Source of the DNA: TMED14 sp041158165
Lineage (GTDB): Bacteria > Bacteroidota > Bacteroidia > Flavobacteriales > Schleiferiaceae
Assembly: GCA_041158165.1 (NCBI GenBank)
Contig: JBEBBW010000001.1
Location: forward strand, 86,727-150,726
Reading direction: 5' to 3'
DNA: 64,000 bases
Of the stretch, positions 43,603 through 52,066 are shown one piece after another; the first letter of the stretch is position 1; every line of letters begins with the position of its first letter. A model generated the notes under the pieces. That model did no database searches and was not told the DNA's origin. It saw only the letters and a list, made by a program, of their open reading frames with translations. The position numbers and the translations under genes are program-made.

Positions 43603-45039
43603 ATGGCACGTATAACGGTAGCGTACGGGGACGGCATCGGTCCCGAAATCATGGAGGTCACCCTCCGTATTCTCAAGGCCGCAGGTGCCGAGCTTGAAAT
43701 TGACGTAATCGAGGTTGGCGAGAAGCTTTACCTGTCGGGCAACAGCGCGGGCATCCATCCAGAATCTTGGGACATCATTCGGCGAAATAAGGTCTTTTTG
43801 AAGGCTCCGATCACCACGCCCCAGGGCGGCGGCTACAAAAGCCTGAACGTCAGCACGCGCAAGTTCCTCGGGCTCTTTGCCAACGTGCGCCCCTGCGTGA
43901 GCTTGCACCCGTACGTAACCACCAAGCATCCAATCATGGACGTGGTTATCGTGCGCGAAAACGAAGAAGACCTTTACGCGGGCATCGAGCACCAGCAAAC
44001 CGACGAGGTGGTGCAGTGCCTGAAGTTGATTAGCCGTCCGGGTTGCGAACGCATCGTGCGCTACGCCTTTGAGTACGCCCGTACTCAGGGCCGCAAGAAG
44101 GTCACCTGCTTCACCAAAGACAACATCATGAAGCAGACCGACGGCTTATTTCACCAGGTCTTTGACGAAATCGCTGCGGAATACCCCGAAATCGAGAACG
44201 AACACTGGATTGTCGACATCGGTGCCGCCAAGTTGGCCGACACCCCCGAGGCCTTTGACGTCATCGTGATGCCCAACCTCTACGGCGATATTTTGTCGGA
44301 CGTCGCGGCCCAAATCACGGGAAGCGTTGGTCTCGCCGGCTCATCGAACATTGGCAGCGAGTGCGCCATGTTTGAAGCGATTCACGGGTCCGCCCCGCGC
44401 CGCGCTGGCCAAAACGTCGCCAACCCCTCGGGGCTGCTGCACGGAGCTATTCTGATGCTCAACCACCTCGGCCAGTACGGGGTAGCCGAACGCGTCCACA
44501 ACGCTTGGCTCAAGACCCTCGAAGACGGCACCCACACCTACGACATCTTTACCGAAGGCCTGAGCCGCGAGAAGGTCGGAACCCGCGAGTTCGCCGACGC
44601 CGTAATAGCCAACCTCGGTCAAGAGCCAAGTCAGCTCCAGGCCGTGCGCTACCGCGGCGAGTCCAAAATCGAAATCAAGCCGTTCACGCGCAAAGCCCCC
44701 AAAACCAAGGAACTCGAAGGCGTGGACCTCTTTGTGCACTGGCCCGGAAGCTCGGCAGACGAACTGGCTGCTTTGGTTCAAAAAATCAACCTCGAGGACG
44801 CCGCGCTCAGCATGATTACGAACCGCGGAATCAAGGTTTGGCCTGACGGCTTCCCCGAAACCTTTTGTACGGACCACTGGCGCTGCCGTTTTAAAAATCC
44901 GGCCGGCGGACTTTTGCCCAAGGAGCGCATCCTCGAACTCTTAGCTGCGGCTGGTAATCAAGGCCTCGACGTCGTGAAGACCGAGAACCTGTACCGCTTT
45001 GACGGGATAGCGGCCTACTCACTCGGACAAGGTCAGTGA
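43603..45039 (+). CDS. icd: Isocitrate dehydrogenase (Thermus-like long form)
   Basis: A 478-residue enzyme of the isocitrate/isopropylmalate dehydrogenase family; converts isocitrate to 2-oxoglutarate in the TCA cycle. N-terminal VAYGDGIGPEI, substrate loop SLNVSTRKFLGLFANVRP, ENEEDLYAGIEH, metal-site segment MPNLYGDILSDVAAQ and GSAPRRAGQNVANP. An extra C-terminal domain (after about residue 340) makes it longer than E. coli Icd, as in Thermus. Cofactor preference (probably NADP) is inferred, not read. A 64-residue frame overlaps its stop. Confidence 0.92.
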   Translation: MARITVAYGDGIGPEIMEVTLRILKAAGAELEIDVIEVGEKLYLSGNSAGIHPESWDIIRRNKVFLKAPITTPQGGGYKSLNVSTRKFLGLFANVRPCVSLHPYVTTKHPIMDVVIVRENEEDLYAGIEHQQTDEVVQCLKLISRPGCERIVRYAFEYARTQGRKKVTCFTKDNIMKQTDGLFHQVFDEIAAEYPEIENEHWIVDIGAAKLADTPEAFDVIVMPNLYGDILSDVAAQITGSVGLAGSSNIGSECAMFEAIHGSAPRRAGQNVANPSGLLHGAILMLNHLGQYGVAERVHNAWLKTLEDGTHTYDIFTEGLSREKVGTREFADAVIANLGQEPSQLQAVRYRGESKIEIKPFTRKAPKTKELEGVDLFVHWPGSSADELAALVQKINLEDAALSMITNRGIKVWPDGFPETFCTDHWRCRFKNPAGGLLPKERILELLAAAGNQGLDVVKTENLYRFDGIAAYSLGQGQ

Positions 45040-45230
45040 ACGTGAAGTCAGCTGTACCCGGTCTTTGGATGGCGGCTGCCGTTGTTGCCATGCTTTTTTC
45101 GTTTGGTTCACAAAGCAAGGCCGAGGCCACCTTGGCCTCGGCCCTTGCTGTGTGCTTCACGCTTGCCTCGCTTAAAGGCCTAAGCCAGCGGGAACTAGGG
45201 TCTTCAAACGACCTTAGGGATTCAGAATAA
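45036..45230 (+). CDS. Small putative membrane protein after icd
   Basis: A 64-residue frame with two hydrophobic segments (about 9-23 and 30-46). A GTG start overlaps the icd stop by 4 bases (GTGA), the same style as other coupled genes here. A second GTG two codons later is also possible. A strong hairpin (45115-45148) lies within it. The end overlaps the convergent prohibitin-like gene by 17 bases. It may be real, but no homologue is known to me. Confidence 0.4.
   Translation: MNVKSAVPGLWMAAAVVAMLFSFGSQSKAEATLASALAVCFTLASLKGLSQRELGSSNDLRDSE
45115..45148. other. Strong hairpin inside the small frame after icd
   Basis: GGCCGAGGCC (45119-45128) pairs perfectly with GGCCTCGGCC (45134-45143) over a 5-base loop, extended by GCAA/TTGC with one bulged base. 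There is no T run, so a standard intrinsic terminator is not supported. Confidence 0.65.
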
Positions 45231-45984
45231 AATCTTTGCCTCCGCCCACAATCACCTTGGTGTTGGTGGACTTCGAAAGCTCGCGGTAGGCCTCAATCGT
45301 TTTGTACTGAATGATTTGCGGCGTCAACCCTTCAGAAATGATCTTGTTGGCGTCGCGAATACCCTCTGCTTCAATGATCCGTCTGTCGGCCTCCTGACGT
45401 TCGCGCTGAAGCACGAATTCCATGCGCTGTGCTTCCTGCTCCGCCTGAAGTTTCTCTTCAATGGCTTTGTATAGCCCTGGCGGAAGTTTGATGCTCTTCA
45501 TCAGAACCGCCTCAATCACAAACCCACGGTCTTCGAGCAGACCCATCATACTCTTCTTGATGGCGGTCTCGATGCCCAAGCGGTTGCCCGTGTGCATGTC
45601 TTTGGCCATGAAGCCCGCCGTCACGTCGGCGGCGGCTGCACGGAACACCGGCAAGATCATCGACAACTCGTAATCGGGTCCAATGCTGCCCACCACATCT
45701 GTGGCCCGCCGCTGGTCAATATGGTACAAAATCGAAATTTCAGCGCCTACATTCAAACCCTCTTTTGATGGGAGGTCCAGTTTGACTTCGAGGTTTGTGG
45801 TCCGGGTCGGAACCTGAATTATGGTAGTTAAAAAGGGGTTGTACAACCGCGGCCCGGGCTGAATCTCTCGCTTGCTTATTTTACCGAGGGTGCGCTTTAC
45901 CCCAACGTCTCCTTGGCGAACAACGGTACACGAGCTGAATACCGCGAACGACAGTGCAATGCATGCAAATTTCTGAATAGTCAT
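45214..45984 (-). CDS. Prohibitin/SPFH-family lipoprotein
   Basis: A 256-residue protein. The N-terminus is a lipoprotein signal (lipobox FSSC, Cys19) instead of the usual transmembrane anchor. The SPFH/PHB domain follows: GDVGVKRTLGKI, NVGAEISILYHID, and the coiled-coil part EEKLQAEQEAQRMEF with the conserved EAEGIRDANKIISEGLT. SPFH proteins form large membrane-bound rings. Placement in the outer membrane or facing the periplasm is inferred from the lipobox. It converges with the small frame after icd. Confidence 0.82.
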   Translation of the reverse strand: MTIQKFACIALSFAVFSSCTVVRQGDVGVKRTLGKISKREIQPGPRLYNPFLTTIIQVPTRTTNLEVKLDLPSKEGLNVGAEISILYHIDQRRATDVVGSIGPDYELSMILPVFRAAAADVTAGFMAKDMHTGNRLGIETAIKKSMMGLLEDRGFVIEAVLMKSIKLPPGLYKAIEEKLQAEQEAQRMEFVLQRERQEADRRIIEAEGIRDANKIISEGLTPQIIQYKTIEAYRELSKSTNTKVIVGGGKDFILNP

Positions 45985-46125
45985 AACATTAATAATTTAA
46001 ATTTCTTTGGCAAAATGCCTGCCTAAAATGCTCAAATAAAGACATTTAATACTGCACATAAACCAAGCATAAAATCACCCCAAGGGGTTTTGAATCAAAA
46101 CCGCGCTAACTTCACCTAATAATCA

Positions 46126-46449
46126 ATGGATGTTATGAACCGCGCCTTGCTTGAACGCCTCCTGTTGGGCATCGGAGCCGTGCTCCTTCTCCTTTTTGTG
46201 CTGAGCTTCACGGTATCGGCCCTCGATCCCTGGCAAGACGAAATTCGCTTGCTTACGGTGGGCGGAGTGGCCCTTTACGCGGTCTACAATTTCTGGGCGC
46301 AGCAACGCGACGGCAGCGAGTACGAGTCCAAGGCCGACGAAGCGACGCGTTACAAAAACGAGGCAACCCAGCTCCGCGCCAAGGTTCGGCAGCTTGAAGC
46401 CGAGCTTCAGGAAGCCCGGGAGGCACTGAATTCCCGCCAGCAACCTTAA
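46126..46449 (+). CDS. Small membrane protein with coiled coil
   Basis: A 107-residue protein with two membrane segments (about 13-33 and 42-58) and a charged heptad-rich tail (about 65-102, QLRAKVRQLEAELQEARE). No family recognised. The start at 46126 is followed by a second ATG at 46135. A TAACTTCA box (46107-46114), 11 bases upstream, is a weak -7 candidate. It faces the tRNA-Arg(CCG) terminator. Confidence 0.6.
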   Translation: MDVMNRALLERLLLGIGAVLLLLFVLSFTVSALDPWQDEIRLLTVGGVALYAVYNFWAQQRDGSEYESKADEATRYKNEATQLRAKVRQLEAELQEAREALNSRQQP

Positions 46450-46460
46450 CTGGTACCTAT

Positions 46461-46487
46461 AAAAAAACCCGCCGCTTGCGCGGCGGG
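46461..46487 (-). terminator. Terminator of tRNA-Arg(CCG)
   Basis: An 8-bp stem CCCGCCGC/GCGGCGGG with a 4-base loop, followed on the minus strand by seven T. Confidence 0.9.
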
Positions 46488-46500
46488 CCTCCCGACGGTG

Positions 46501-46572
46501 TAGCCCTGGCAGGAATCGAACCTGCATCTTAGGCTCCGGAAACCCACATACTATCCATTGTACTACAGAGCC
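46501..46572 (-). tRNA. tRNA-Arg (CCG)
   Basis: A 72-nt cloverleaf on the minus strand: acceptor GGCTCTG/CAGGGCT, anticodon loop TTCCGGA (anticodon CCG), T-arm GCAGG-TTCGATT-CCTGC, discriminator A, CCA not encoded. It starts 3 bases after the stop of the hydroxylase gene. Its promoter lies inside that gene's last codons. Confidence 0.94.
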
Positions 46573-46575
46573 GTC

Positions 46576-47592
46576 CTACAGCTCGGCGCTTCGCGCCTTC
46601 GCTCGGGTCGGCAAAGGTACAATACCGCTGGCGAGAAAAATCCCGCCGACCGCGAGGAGGAAGGCCGCCCAGAACGGCACGACCGCCGAACCAGTCAAGA
46701 AAAAACCAAGCATGAACACGGCAAAACCGAGCACCAAGCCCACGGGCGTATGCCGCACCGGAACCCGGTAAAGCCGCGGCATCTCCGCCGGCTGCTTTTC
46801 AGGTCCTGCAAACAGCAGGCGAACCGCCGTGCCAAACGAAAAATCCCTAAAGTTCTGCAGCAGGCGTGCGGCATAAAACGCACTCACATAAAACGGATCG
46901 CGCTGCTCAATGGGCTTCGTCAAGCCATAAGATATCGGCTCCCGTCCGTCGTGGTAGCTACCAAAAAGACGGTCCCAAATCGTGAACATTCCGCCGTAGT
47001 TCTTGTCGAGGTGGGCGTGTGCCGACGAATGGTGCAATTGGTGAAACCGCGGCGTCACAATGAACCGCTCGAGGCCAATCCACGCGGGCCACAACTCGCT
47101 GTGCAGAAGAGCCTGGTAAAACGCGTTAATAATTTGGGCTAAGACCATGTATTCCGGATCGATACCGAAAAGCACCATCGGACTGTAGACCAAGACGCGC
47201 ACAAAGTACCCCAGCGGTGAATTGGCGAAGTTGACACTAAAGTTGTACTCCTCGGGCTGGTGGTGCACCAAGTGGGCGACCCAGATAATACTGACCCGGT
47301 GGGAAATCCGATGGTAGACGTACCAAAAAAAGTCTACGCCAATAAAGGCAAGTGCGAAATTCAGCCAGGCTGGCGCTACTTTGTCGATAAACCGAATCGT
47401 AACCAGTTCCGACGTCAGCCAAAGTCCGAAACTCAGCGAAAGCAGGGCAAACAGGCGCTCGATCATGCCCAGCGAGAGGTTGAGCGCCGACTGCTGGAAG
47501 CTCACGCTGCGCCCGTGGGCGCGGAGCAGCAACCATTCAATTCCAAAGGTGACTATACCAAAAAGCAGTACAATTCCGTCGGTCCAGTGCAT
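46576..47592 (-). CDS. Sterol desaturase/fatty acid hydroxylase family protein
   Basis: A 338-residue integral membrane di-iron enzyme. Histidine clusters are visible: YHRISHR (about 93-99), HLVHH (about 108-112), then LHSE and HQLHHSSAHAHLDKNYG (about 185-201). These bind the di-iron centre in this family. Several membrane segments surround them, and the C-terminal region holds two more. It probably hydroxylates or desaturates a lipid; the substrate is unknown. The tRNA promoter is embedded in its 3' end. Confidence 0.85.
   Translation of the reverse strand: MHWTDGIVLLFGIVTFGIEWLLLRAHGRSVSFQQSALNLSLGMIERLFALLSLSFGLWLTSELVTIRFIDKVAPAWLNFALAFIGVDFFWYVYHRISHRVSIIWVAHLVHHQPEEYNFSVNFANSPLGYFVRVLVYSPMVLFGIDPEYMVLAQIINAFYQALLHSELWPAWIGLERFIVTPRFHQLHHSSAHAHLDKNYGGMFTIWDRLFGSYHDGREPISYGLTKPIEQRDPFYVSAFYAARLLQNFRDFSFGTAVRLLFAGPEKQPAEMPRLYRVPVRHTPVGLVLGFAVFMLGFFLTGSAVVPFWAAFLLAVGGIFLASGIVPLPTRAKARSAEL
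46612..46619 (-). promoter_or_regulatory. -7 promoter element (TACCTTTG) of tRNA-Arg(CCG)
   Basis: Exact consensus within the 3' end of the hydroxylase gene, 39 bases from the tRNA. Confidence 0.65.
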
Positions 47593-47638
47593 GTTTTCGG
47601 TAATGAAAATTATGTGCCAAATCTTCGAATCGGGGCAT

Positions 47639-47668
47639 AAAAAAACCCGGGCAAAAATTGCCCGGGTT
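47639..47668 (-). terminator. Terminator of the lipoprotein gene
   Basis: An 11-bp stem AACCCGGGCAA/TTGCCCGGGTT with a 3-base loop and a T run on the minus strand. Confidence 0.92.
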
Positions 47669-47695
47669 GGGGTGTGCTAAAGCAAAATATGCGAA

Positions 47696-48190
47696 CTAGG
47701 GCTGCTTGGCGAAGCTAAATTCTAGATTGAGTGTTCCTTCGGCAGGCGTGGTAATGTCGGTGGTCGTACGAAGGCGAATGGCGGTTTCTAAAATGCTGAG
47801 CACTTCGTAGCGCGTAACCGTGCCGTCGGTAGCGGTAATAATGACCGAATCGGGTGCGACTCCGTTGCCCGACTTCGCCAGCCAGGTGCCGGTACCGGAC
47901 TGCTGCCAGGGGAACGGAATAGTCAGCGCGCCCGCTACCACTTCGAGCTCGGCGTCAATCGCGTAGTTCACGCTGTTGGGCTCTTGAACCATGGTAAACA
48001 GGGACGTTGCCGCAATCGTTTTGTCGCTCGCCACAATCGGTGTTACGCCAATTGTGGGAATGTTTACTGTGCCGGCTGCAGTAATGTCGTTGACTAGCCA
48101 CGTTCCCTCAAGTTTGTCGGCAAGGGTTGGCTCTTTTTTGCACGAGGCGAGCGCAAGGCCAGCCACCGCAATGAGAAGTAGTTTTTTCAT
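47696..48190 (-). CDS. Lipoprotein, lipocalin-like
   Basis: A 164-residue protein with lipobox LASC (Cys17) followed by KKEP. The start of the mature part, LADKLEGTWLVNDI, is the look of Bacteroidota lipocalin-like (DUF4923/lipocalin_4 type) lipoproteins, and the rest alternates as beta strands. The function is unknown. Only 4 bases separate it from the end of the TonB-dependent receptor upstream, so the two are probably co-transcribed. A terminator follows. Confidence 0.68.
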   Translation of the reverse strand: MKKLLLIAVAGLALASCKKEPTLADKLEGTWLVNDITAAGTVNIPTIGVTPIVASDKTIAATSLFTMVQEPNSVNYAIDAELEVVAGALTIPFPWQQSGTGTWLAKSGNGVAPDSVIITATDGTVTRYEVLSILETAIRLRTTTDITTPAEGTLNLEFSFAKQP

Positions 48191-48194
48191 AGGC

Positions 48195-50282
48195 CTAATG
48201 TAGCAAAAAGTTGGCTTGGAGGCTCCACATTCGGGGCTCCGCCAAAAGGGCCGGACGCGGACTCACCACCCGGTTGGTCAGGTTGGTTCCCGCTGCAATG
48301 ATCGTCCAACGTTCGCCGAGTTTGCACTGAATTCGGGCGTCGGCGACGAAGTCTCCGCTCGCCGTAAAGTAGCGGGAATCCGCCACGCCGGGCACGTAAA
48401 TAGCCACCAACGGCGAGGTAAAAATTCCGTCGATATTGTCCATGAAGCTGTTGGCGCGCAGGCTAAACGCGGCCGTGAACCGACCCCAAACGTAGGCCAG
48501 GTCGGCCTTGCCCACGTGGCGGTAGCGGTACTTCAGAACCCGACGCGAGGGGTCGAGCGAAGTCGACGTGTAGCTGAGGCCGGCGCCGGCGGCGTCGGTG
48601 GCGTAGACCAGGTCGGGATCCAGCGCGAGCGGCTGCGCAAAGGTGTAGGACAGCATGGCCTGAAGGGTTCCGGGGCCGAACTTGGATTCTCCGACCGCCG
48701 TGGCTTCGATGCCTTGAATTCGGGTTCGACCCACGTTGAGCGAGGTAAATCCGAAGTTGGCTAAGCCCGCGTTTGGCAGGTTGGCCCACTGGCCAAAGCT
48801 GAATTCGAGCATGTCGCGAAATTCGGTGCGGAACAGCGCGAGGTCGGCGTAGCCTTTCAGGCCGCTGCGGCCCTTAAACGCTTGGCGAAGGGCGAGTTCG
48901 GCAGTCCAGCCCTGTTCGGGTTTGAGTCCGGGGCGCGGAAAAACCTGAAGCACTCCGGCGGCCGAGGCGCTGTACAGTTCGGCCACCGACGGGTAGCGGA
49001 ATCCTTGGGCCCACGAAGCCCTAAGGTGGGTGGCGCGACCGAGGGCACGGTGGGCACCGGCCCGCAGCACCGGACGGCGAAACACGTCGAGGTCGTCAAT
49101 AGCAAAGGCTTCGTAGCGCAGGCCCAGGTGAGCGTCCCAGCGGGCGCGGGTGTAGTCGAGCTGCAGCAAGGCCCCGAGGTTGGCGCTGCGGTGGTCGCCT
49201 GAGAACAACGGTGAGCTCATTTGGCCGGCGGAGCCTTGGATTCCGGCCGTCCACGACCAGGCTCCGCGGTAGGCCTGAGCGAGGTATTCGCCCAGCAGCT
49301 GCTGCGACGCGTTGGAGTAGTCGTTGCTGTCGAGAAAGCTGGCCGTGTTGATGCCGAGCGCACGCAGCCGCAGGGTGTGCTTGATTCGATCGCCCCGCCG
49401 AATGAAGTGGCCGGCAAGGGCTCCGATTTGGCTGCGGGTTTGGGTCGCCGACGAATCCAAGGGCGTGTAGCCGTAGCGAAAGTCCTCCCAAAGCAGGGCA
49501 GACCGGCTGCTTCGACTGAGGTACTGGGCATTGAGGCCCCACTCCGTTCGGGCGTTGGGACGAAAGCGGTACTTGGCGTGAATTCGGCCGCTCGTTTCGC
49601 CAACGCGGTACTGGTAGCCCTGGTCGCCAAAGGTTTGGCCGTGGACTACCCAGCCGTGGCGGCCGGTGGAATCGCTTCCGCTCGCGGCGAAGCGCAGGGC
49701 GCCCCGTCCGCGGGGGCCGTCGTACCAGCGCAGGCCGAGCCGGGGCGGTTGGCCGTAGGATTCCGCCAAGGTCGTCACCAAAACCCGTGTTTTCGCGCTC
49801 GGTTCCCAGGTGCGCAGGTGAATGACGCCGTTCAGGGCCGACGAGCCGTAGAGGGACGACGAGGCCCCTTTGACGACTTCTACCTGATCGAGGGCCTCCA
49901 TGGGTAGCGCGGACCACTGCACGCCGCCCGCGTCGGGACTCAAGGCAGGCAGGTCGTCGACGAGGACCAGAACGCGCGAACCGCTGCCAAGCGACCAGCC
50001 ACTTCCGGCGCGAATGTTGGCTTGGCCGTCCTGCATGGTTACCCCCGGAGCCATTTGAAGCGTTTGCTCGATGCGTCCGTTGGGTTTGTCCAGGGCCAAT
50101 CGGTTCGGAAGCACGTCCACCGAAACGTAGGTGGCGGCCAAGCTGGTGGCGTTTCGGCTCACGGTCACCACGGTTTCGTCGAGGGTTACGAGGCTGTCGC
50201 GCACCGGCACTTTTGGAACTTGCTGTGCGGCGAGGTGGCAAACGTTTAACGCAGCAACGGTGAATAAAATAATTCGGCGCAT
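48195..50282 (-). CDS. TonB-dependent outer-membrane receptor
   Basis: A 695-residue protein with a signal peptide (cleaved near HLAAQQ, residue 20). Plug-domain features: TLDETVVTVSR (TonB-box-like region), RIEQTLQMAPGVTMQDGQANIRAGSG (in part) and VEVVKGASSSLYGSSALNGVIHL. A 22-strand barrel follows, ending in an aromatic strand (MWSLQANFLLH). No N-terminal carboxypeptidase-like domain. The substrate could be a metal chelate or vitamin; not determinable. The ATG at 50282 fits the signal peptide; a longer frame to 50459 overlaps the divergent SDR gene. Confidence 0.9.
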   Translation of the reverse strand: MRRIILFTVAALNVCHLAAQQVPKVPVRDSLVTLDETVVTVSRNATSLAATYVSVDVLPNRLALDKPNGRIEQTLQMAPGVTMQDGQANIRAGSGWSLGSGSRVLVLVDDLPALSPDAGGVQWSALPMEALDQVEVVKGASSSLYGSSALNGVIHLRTWEPSAKTRVLVTTLAESYGQPPRLGLRWYDGPRGRGALRFAASGSDSTGRHGWVVHGQTFGDQGYQYRVGETSGRIHAKYRFRPNARTEWGLNAQYLSRSSRSALLWEDFRYGYTPLDSSATQTRSQIGALAGHFIRRGDRIKHTLRLRALGINTASFLDSNDYSNASQQLLGEYLAQAYRGAWSWTAGIQGSAGQMSSPLFSGDHRSANLGALLQLDYTRARWDAHLGLRYEAFAIDDLDVFRRPVLRAGAHRALGRATHLRASWAQGFRYPSVAELYSASAAGVLQVFPRPGLKPEQGWTAELALRQAFKGRSGLKGYADLALFRTEFRDMLEFSFGQWANLPNAGLANFGFTSLNVGRTRIQGIEATAVGESKFGPGTLQAMLSYTFAQPLALDPDLVYATDAAGAGLSYTSTSLDPSRRVLKYRYRHVGKADLAYVWGRFTAAFSLRANSFMDNIDGIFTSPLVAIYVPGVADSRYFTASGDFVADARIQCKLGERWTIIAAGTNLTNRVVSPRPALLAEPRMWSLQANFLLH

Positions 50283-50297
50283 TGAAGGTGTGTTGGC

Positions 50298-50305
50298 TAA
50301 GTTTA
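50298..50305 (+). promoter_or_regulatory. -7-like element (TAAGTTTA) of the SDR operon
   Basis: One mismatch to TAnnTTTG; 7 bases before the ATG at 50313. Confidence 0.55.
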
Positions 50306-50312
50306 CCAAAGT

Positions 50313-51065
50313 ATGAAAACGGTTTGGATTACGGGCGCTTCGTCCGGTTTTGGAGCAGCTAGCGTGCACTGGTTTGCAGCCCGCGGATGGCGCGTGGGCG
50401 CCTGGGCTCGGCGCGGCGAGCGGCTCAATGCCTTGAGGGCGGAGGTCATCGCGGCTCATCCGGGCGCGGAACTTTGGACGGATGTCGTCGACGTGCGCGA
50501 CGCCGAGGCGGTTGTGGCGGCCTGGGATCGCCGTCCGTTCGCTGACGTGGACGTGCTAGTCAACAACGCCGGCCTAGCCCGCGGACGCGAGTCCGTAGAA
50601 GAGGGCTCGCTGCAGGATTGGAACGAGATGATCGACACCAACCTCAAAGGCCTGCTCCACGTAACCCGGGCCGTAGCCCCCGCCATGGTGGCCCGAGGAA
50701 AAGGCCACATCATCAACGTGGGCAGCCTCGCGGGGCGCGAAGCCTACCCCGGCGGCAACGTCTACGGCGCCACCAAGTTTGCGGTCGACGGACTCACCGA
50801 CGGAATGCGCCTCGACCTGACACCGAAGGGCATCAAAGTCAGCCAAATTGCGCCCGGAATGGCCAACACGGAATTTTCAAACGTCCGATTTCATGGCGAC
50901 CAGGGCAAGGCTGAGGCCGTGTACTCGGGCATGCACCCCCTTTCCGCAGAGGACGTAGCCGACGTTATTGGCTACATGGCCTCTGCGCCCGACCACATTA
51001 ACCTCGCCGACGTGCTGCTGATGCCGGCGGCCCAAGCCTCTTCTACCCTCGTTCGCCGCACATGA
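50313..51065 (+). CDS. Short-chain dehydrogenase/reductase (YdfG-like)
   Basis: A 250-residue classical SDR. TGASSGFG (about 7-14) binds NADP(H); NNAG (about 87-90); catalytic Ser in NVGSLAG; YGATK (about 151-155) holds the catalytic Tyr and Lys. It resembles the YdfG group that oxidises 3-hydroxy acids such as serine, but the substrate is unproven. First gene of a three-gene unit with 4-base overlaps (SDR, CDF transporter, PepT). Confidence 0.88.
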   Translation: MKTVWITGASSGFGAASVHWFAARGWRVGAWARRGERLNALRAEVIAAHPGAELWTDVVDVRDAEAVVAAWDRRPFADVDVLVNNAGLARGRESVEEGSLQDWNEMIDTNLKGLLHVTRAVAPAMVARGKGHIINVGSLAGREAYPGGNVYGATKFAVDGLTDGMRLDLTPKGIKVSQIAPGMANTEFSNVRFHGDQGKAEAVYSGMHPLSAEDVADVIGYMASAPDHINLADVLLMPAAQASSTLVRRT

Positions 51066-52066
51066 TTCTGTCGTTCATCAATCCCGTTTTGCGCCTCCCA
51101 CTTCAGCTACTGTCGGTGGGCTTCGTGCTTTTGGGTATAAAAATTTACGCCTACTCCAGCACCCACTCGATTGCCATTTTGTCGGACGTGCTCGAGTCCA
51201 GCGTTCACCTTCTGGCCGGAGCCCTCACCATCTTCAGCGTCTGGTACGCCCGCCTGCCGCGCGATGCCTCTCACCCCTACGGCCACGGCAAAATCGAGTT
51301 CATTTCGGCCGCCTTTGAAGGCTTGCTGATGGCCATTACTGCGATTGGCATTTTTTACCAAGCCATTATGCACCTTGCCGAGGGCAAAATGCCTGAACAG
51401 CTTAGTCTAGGCTTAGCCCTCACCTTGGGTGCCGGCATGGTTAACGGCGCCATTGGCATGGTATACAAGCGCATGGGCCGCAAGCAGCTCTCCGTGGCCT
51501 TCACCGCCGAAGGCGAGCACCTGCTCTCAGACTTTTACACTTCGGTCGGTGTCACCGTGGGACTTGGACTGGTGCTTTGGACGGGAATTCCCTGGATTGA
51601 CCCCGCCATAGGTTTGGTTATGGGCGCAATCGTTGGCTACCAAAGTTTCTCGGTGCTGCGCAAAGCCCTGGCTGGCCTGATGGACGCCGCCGACGTCAAG
51701 GTCCTCGAGCGGGTCGTGGCCACGCTCGACGAAAAGCGAAAAAAGGAATGGATCGACGTGCACCACTTTCGGCTCGTGCACTACGGTGGACAGTACCATG
51801 TGGATGCGCACCTCACCCTACCCCACTACTGGGACCTGCAGCGCGTTCACGACGAGGTCGACGCCATGGAAGACCTGATTTCATCGACCTTCGAACACGA
51901 GGTCGAGTTCTCGGTGCACGCCGACCCCTGTGTACCTGATTCATGTGCCCTTTGCCAAGTGAGCGACTGCGCGGTACGCGCCCATGCGTTTGAACGCACG
52001 ATTTCATGGACCGTCGACAACGTGCTGGTCAACGGCAAACACAGCTTGTCCCGAACTGATTTATGA
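51062..52066 (+). CDS. Cation diffusion facilitator family transporter
   Basis: A 334-residue membrane protein with about six segments in the first 210 residues. Metal-site motifs: LSDVLESSVH in helix 2, HPYGHGKIEF in the loop and LSDFYTSVGV in helix 5. A cytoplasmic domain follows with HHFRLVHYGGQYHVDAHLTLP (in part). An extra Cys/His-rich tail (CVPDSCALCQVSDC, about 298-311) may bind metal. It exports divalent cations such as zinc, iron or manganese by antiport. It overlaps both neighbours by 4 bases. Confidence 0.9.
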   Translation: MILSFINPVLRLPLQLLSVGFVLLGIKIYAYSSTHSIAILSDVLESSVHLLAGALTIFSVWYARLPRDASHPYGHGKIEFISAAFEGLLMAITAIGIFYQAIMHLAEGKMPEQLSLGLALTLGAGMVNGAIGMVYKRMGRKQLSVAFTAEGEHLLSDFYTSVGVTVGLGLVLWTGIPWIDPAIGLVMGAIVGYQSFSVLRKALAGLMDAADVKVLERVVATLDEKRKKEWIDVHHFRLVHYGGQYHVDAHLTLPHYWDLQRVHDEVDAMEDLISSTFEHEVEFSVHADPCVPDSCALCQVSDCAVRAHAFERTISWTVDNVLVNGKHSLSRTDL

